The notes below the pieces were generated by a model. It made no database searches. It saw nothing but the letters and a program-made list of their open reading frames with translations, and had not been told where the DNA came from. Shown in pieces: positions 62,368 through 64,000 of a DNA stretch of 64,000 nt; the first letter of the stretch is position 1; each line of letters starts with the position of its first letter. The translations under genes and the position numbers were made by a program. Source of the stretch: Bacteroidales bacterium (lineage in GTDB: Bacteria > Bacteroidota > Bacteroidia > Bacteroidales > UBA932); the NCBI GenBank assembly GCA_017442315.1, contig JAFRZX010000030.1:62001-126000 (forward strand), in the 5' to 3' direction.

Positions 62368-64000
62368 ATGAGAAAATTGATTTCTTTTGTGCTGCTTTTT
62401 ACAACGGCTATTGCCTTGAATGCAGCAGAGTATGAGGTGACTTCGCCTGATGGCAAGGTGCATGCAAAGGTGTCATGTGACAAAGGTACAAGGTATTCTT
62501 TGTCATATGAAGGTCATAGTCTTATAGTGGATTCGCCGCTTTCAATGACTTTGGATGACGGTACAGTATTGGGTGCGTCGAAGGTGCGCAAGGTCTCCCG
62601 CCAAAGTGTGGATGAGACTATCAAAGCAATGTTTTACCGCAAGGCTGTCATTGACAATGTCTACAATGAACTGAATCTCGACTATGGCACATACAACCTT
62701 GTGCTGCGTGTCTATGACGACGGATTCGCTTTCCGTTGGGAGTCAGACAAGAGAAAGCCTTATAAGGTTGTAGCAGAGCAGGCTACATTCAACTTCGTAG
62801 AGGATTGGAACATGTATGCTACATATACCCACAAGTATGCGGAAGAGGGACTTGAGGCTCAGTATATGGATGATTTCGAGAATCTTTACAAGTACACACC
62901 GCTTTCAAAGTGGGATACGGATCATCTTGGAGTCCTGCCTCTGATGGTAGACTGTCCTGCCAACATCAAGCTCGTCATTGCAGAGTCTGACCTGGTTTCA
63001 TATCCTGGAATGTTCCTTTACAATGGGGATTCAGACAAATGCCTTGAAGGTAAATATGCCCCATATCCGAAAACTGAGGTTCTGGGCGGGCATAATATGC
63101 TCCAGATGATGGTGAAGGAACGTGAGGATTATCTTGCATCATGCGACGGTGAAGCCCGTACTTTCCCATGGAGAAGCATCAGCATAAGTACTCAGGATGT
63201 CCGGATGGCCGACAATGACATGGTTTACCGTCTTGCCCGCCCATGTCCTGCAGATGAAGATTACAGCTGGGTGAAGCCAGGCAAGGTTGCATGGGAATGG
63301 TGGAACAACTGGAACGTCAGAGGTGTTGACTTCGTGGCTGGAATCAATACGGAGACATATAAGTATTACATAGATTTTGCATCACGCCACGGACTTGAGT
63401 ATGTGATTCTTGATGAGGGTTGGGCTGTGAAATATGCTGACGATCTTTTTGCTGTAGTACCTGAGATCGATATGCCTGCTCTGGTGAAGTATGCGGAAGG
63501 AAAGAATGTCGGCATCATCCTTTGGGCAGGTTACAGCGCATTTATGAAGGATATTGAGAATGTATGCCGTCACTATGCCGGAATGGGTGTGAAAGGCTTC
63601 AAGGTAGACTTCCTTGACAGAAATGACCAGAAGATGGAAGACTTTATCTACAAGGCTTCCGAAATCGCTGCAAAGTACCGCCTTGTAATGGATTTCCATG
63701 GATGCCATCAGCCTACGGGTCTGCAGAGACGCTTCCCTAACATTCTTAATTATGAGGGAATCTTCGGTCTTGAGCAGATGAGAAAGCGTCAGCTTCCTGA
63801 GTATGACATGGTGGAGTTCGACGTGACTATCCCATATATCCGTTATGTGGCAGGATTCGCAGACTATACTCCTGGAGCGATGAAGAACGGTTCCTATACC
63901 AATTTCCGTGATGTGCGTTCAGAACCGATGAGTCAGGGAACCAGATGCCGCCAGCTTGCTCAGTTTGTCGTCTTCGATGCTCCTTTGAACATGATCTGCG
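62368..64000 (+). CDS. Glycoside hydrolase family 97 (3' end cut by window edge)
   Basis: 544 codons from the ATG at 62368 with no stop before the window ends. Signal peptide (MRKLISFVLLFTTAIALNA), N-terminal beta-sandwich (AKVSCDKGTRYSLSYEGHSL), then the catalytic barrel: PGKVAWEWWNNWNV, YVILDEGWAVKY, GVKGFKVDFLDRNDQ, MDFHGCHQPTG and NYEGIFGLEQMRK. GH97 enzymes are alpha-glucosidases or alpha-galactosidases. An Asp in the VDFLD segment resembles the retaining (alpha-galactosidase-type) branch, but this is tentative. 21 nt after the GH30 stop. Confidence 0.93.
   Translation, partial: MRKLISFVLLFTTAIALNAAEYEVTSPDGKVHAKVSCDKGTRYSLSYEGHSLIVDSPLSMTLDDGTVLGASKVRKVSRQSVDETIKAMFYRKAVIDNVYNELNLDYGTYNLVLRVYDDGFAFRWESDKRKPYKVVAEQATFNFVEDWNMYATYTHKYAEEGLEAQYMDDFENLYKYTPLSKWDTDHLGVLPLMVDCPANIKLVIAESDLVSYPGMFLYNGDSDKCLEGKYAPYPKTEVLGGHNMLQMMVKEREDYLASCDGEARTFPWRSISISTQDVRMADNDMVYRLARPCPADEDYSWVKPGKVAWEWWNNWNVRGVDFVAGINTETYKYYIDFASRHGLEYVILDEGWAVKYADDLFAVVPEIDMPALVKYAEGKNVGIILWAGYSAFMKDIENVCRHYAGMGVKGFKVDFLDRNDQKMEDFIYKASEIAAKYRLVMDFHGCHQPTGLQRRFPNILNYEGIFGLEQMRKRQLPEYDMVEFDVTIPYIRYVAGFADYTPGAMKNGSYTNFRDVRSEPMSQGTRCRQLAQFVVFDAPLNMIC

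Overview
The window reads as chromosomal DNA of a Bacteroidales-type member of the Bacteroidota. The evidence is two SusC-type TonB-dependent receptors (one with its SusD), many surface lipoproteins with acidic residues after the lipobox cysteine, BACON and DUF5689 domains, fimbrillin-like domains, GH97/GH30/GH3 enzymes, and TAnnTTTG-type promoter elements upstream of several transcription units. No rRNA, tRNA, insertion sequence, prophage or CRISPR array was found. The species cannot be named from sequence alone.

Left end (1-5869): a minus-strand ribose/ribonucleoside-type operon (ribokinase, GRP/DMT-type sugar permease, SusC cut by the window edge) lies divergent from a LacI-family regulator. 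The shared intergenic region contains palindromes that look like the operator. Then come purD-folD (5952-8071), a complete minus-strand tripartite RND efflux operon (8074-13712), and rnr for RNase R (13879-16242).

16412-33272 looks like a phosphorus-related neighbourhood. It starts with a giant surface lipoprotein (fimbrillin-like domain, Pmp-like beta-helix, EF-hand-like loop, calcineurin-type phosphoesterase) and a 47-aa peptide. It continues with a DUF47 (PhoU-like) protein, a polytopic membrane protein with a C-terminal LuxR-type HTH in the place usually held by the PiT transporter, an OprP/OprO-like porin, a duplicated lamin-tail lipoprotein, two CYTH-superfamily proteins, a divergent DASS transporter bracketed by two arrays of a 33-bp palindromic repeat, and two unrecognised membrane proteins, one with an EF-hand loop.

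33441-64000 holds a stand-alone GH3 gene with its own terminator. After it comes a tightly packed plus-strand polysaccharide-utilisation-type operon of about 28 kb that runs off the right edge. It encodes a calcineurin-type phosphoesterase lipoprotein, SusC, SusD, a BACON lipoprotein, four paralogous DUF5689 proteins, an S1/P1-type nuclease, a fimbrillin/beta-helix lipoprotein, a GH3, a BNR-propeller/EEP-phosphodiesterase fusion, an SGNH hydrolase, a GH39-like enzyme, a GH30 and a GH97. Three phosphoester-cleaving enzyme classes sit next to glycosidases and esterases. This suggests a substrate with both phosphoester and glycosidic bonds (a phosphoglycan, teichoic-acid-like polymer or nucleic-acid-rich matrix); that is inference.

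The giant phosphoesterase at 16412 equals, in domain order and sequence, a fusion of two separate products of the right-hand operon (49627-52362 and 36068-37747). This ties the two regions together.
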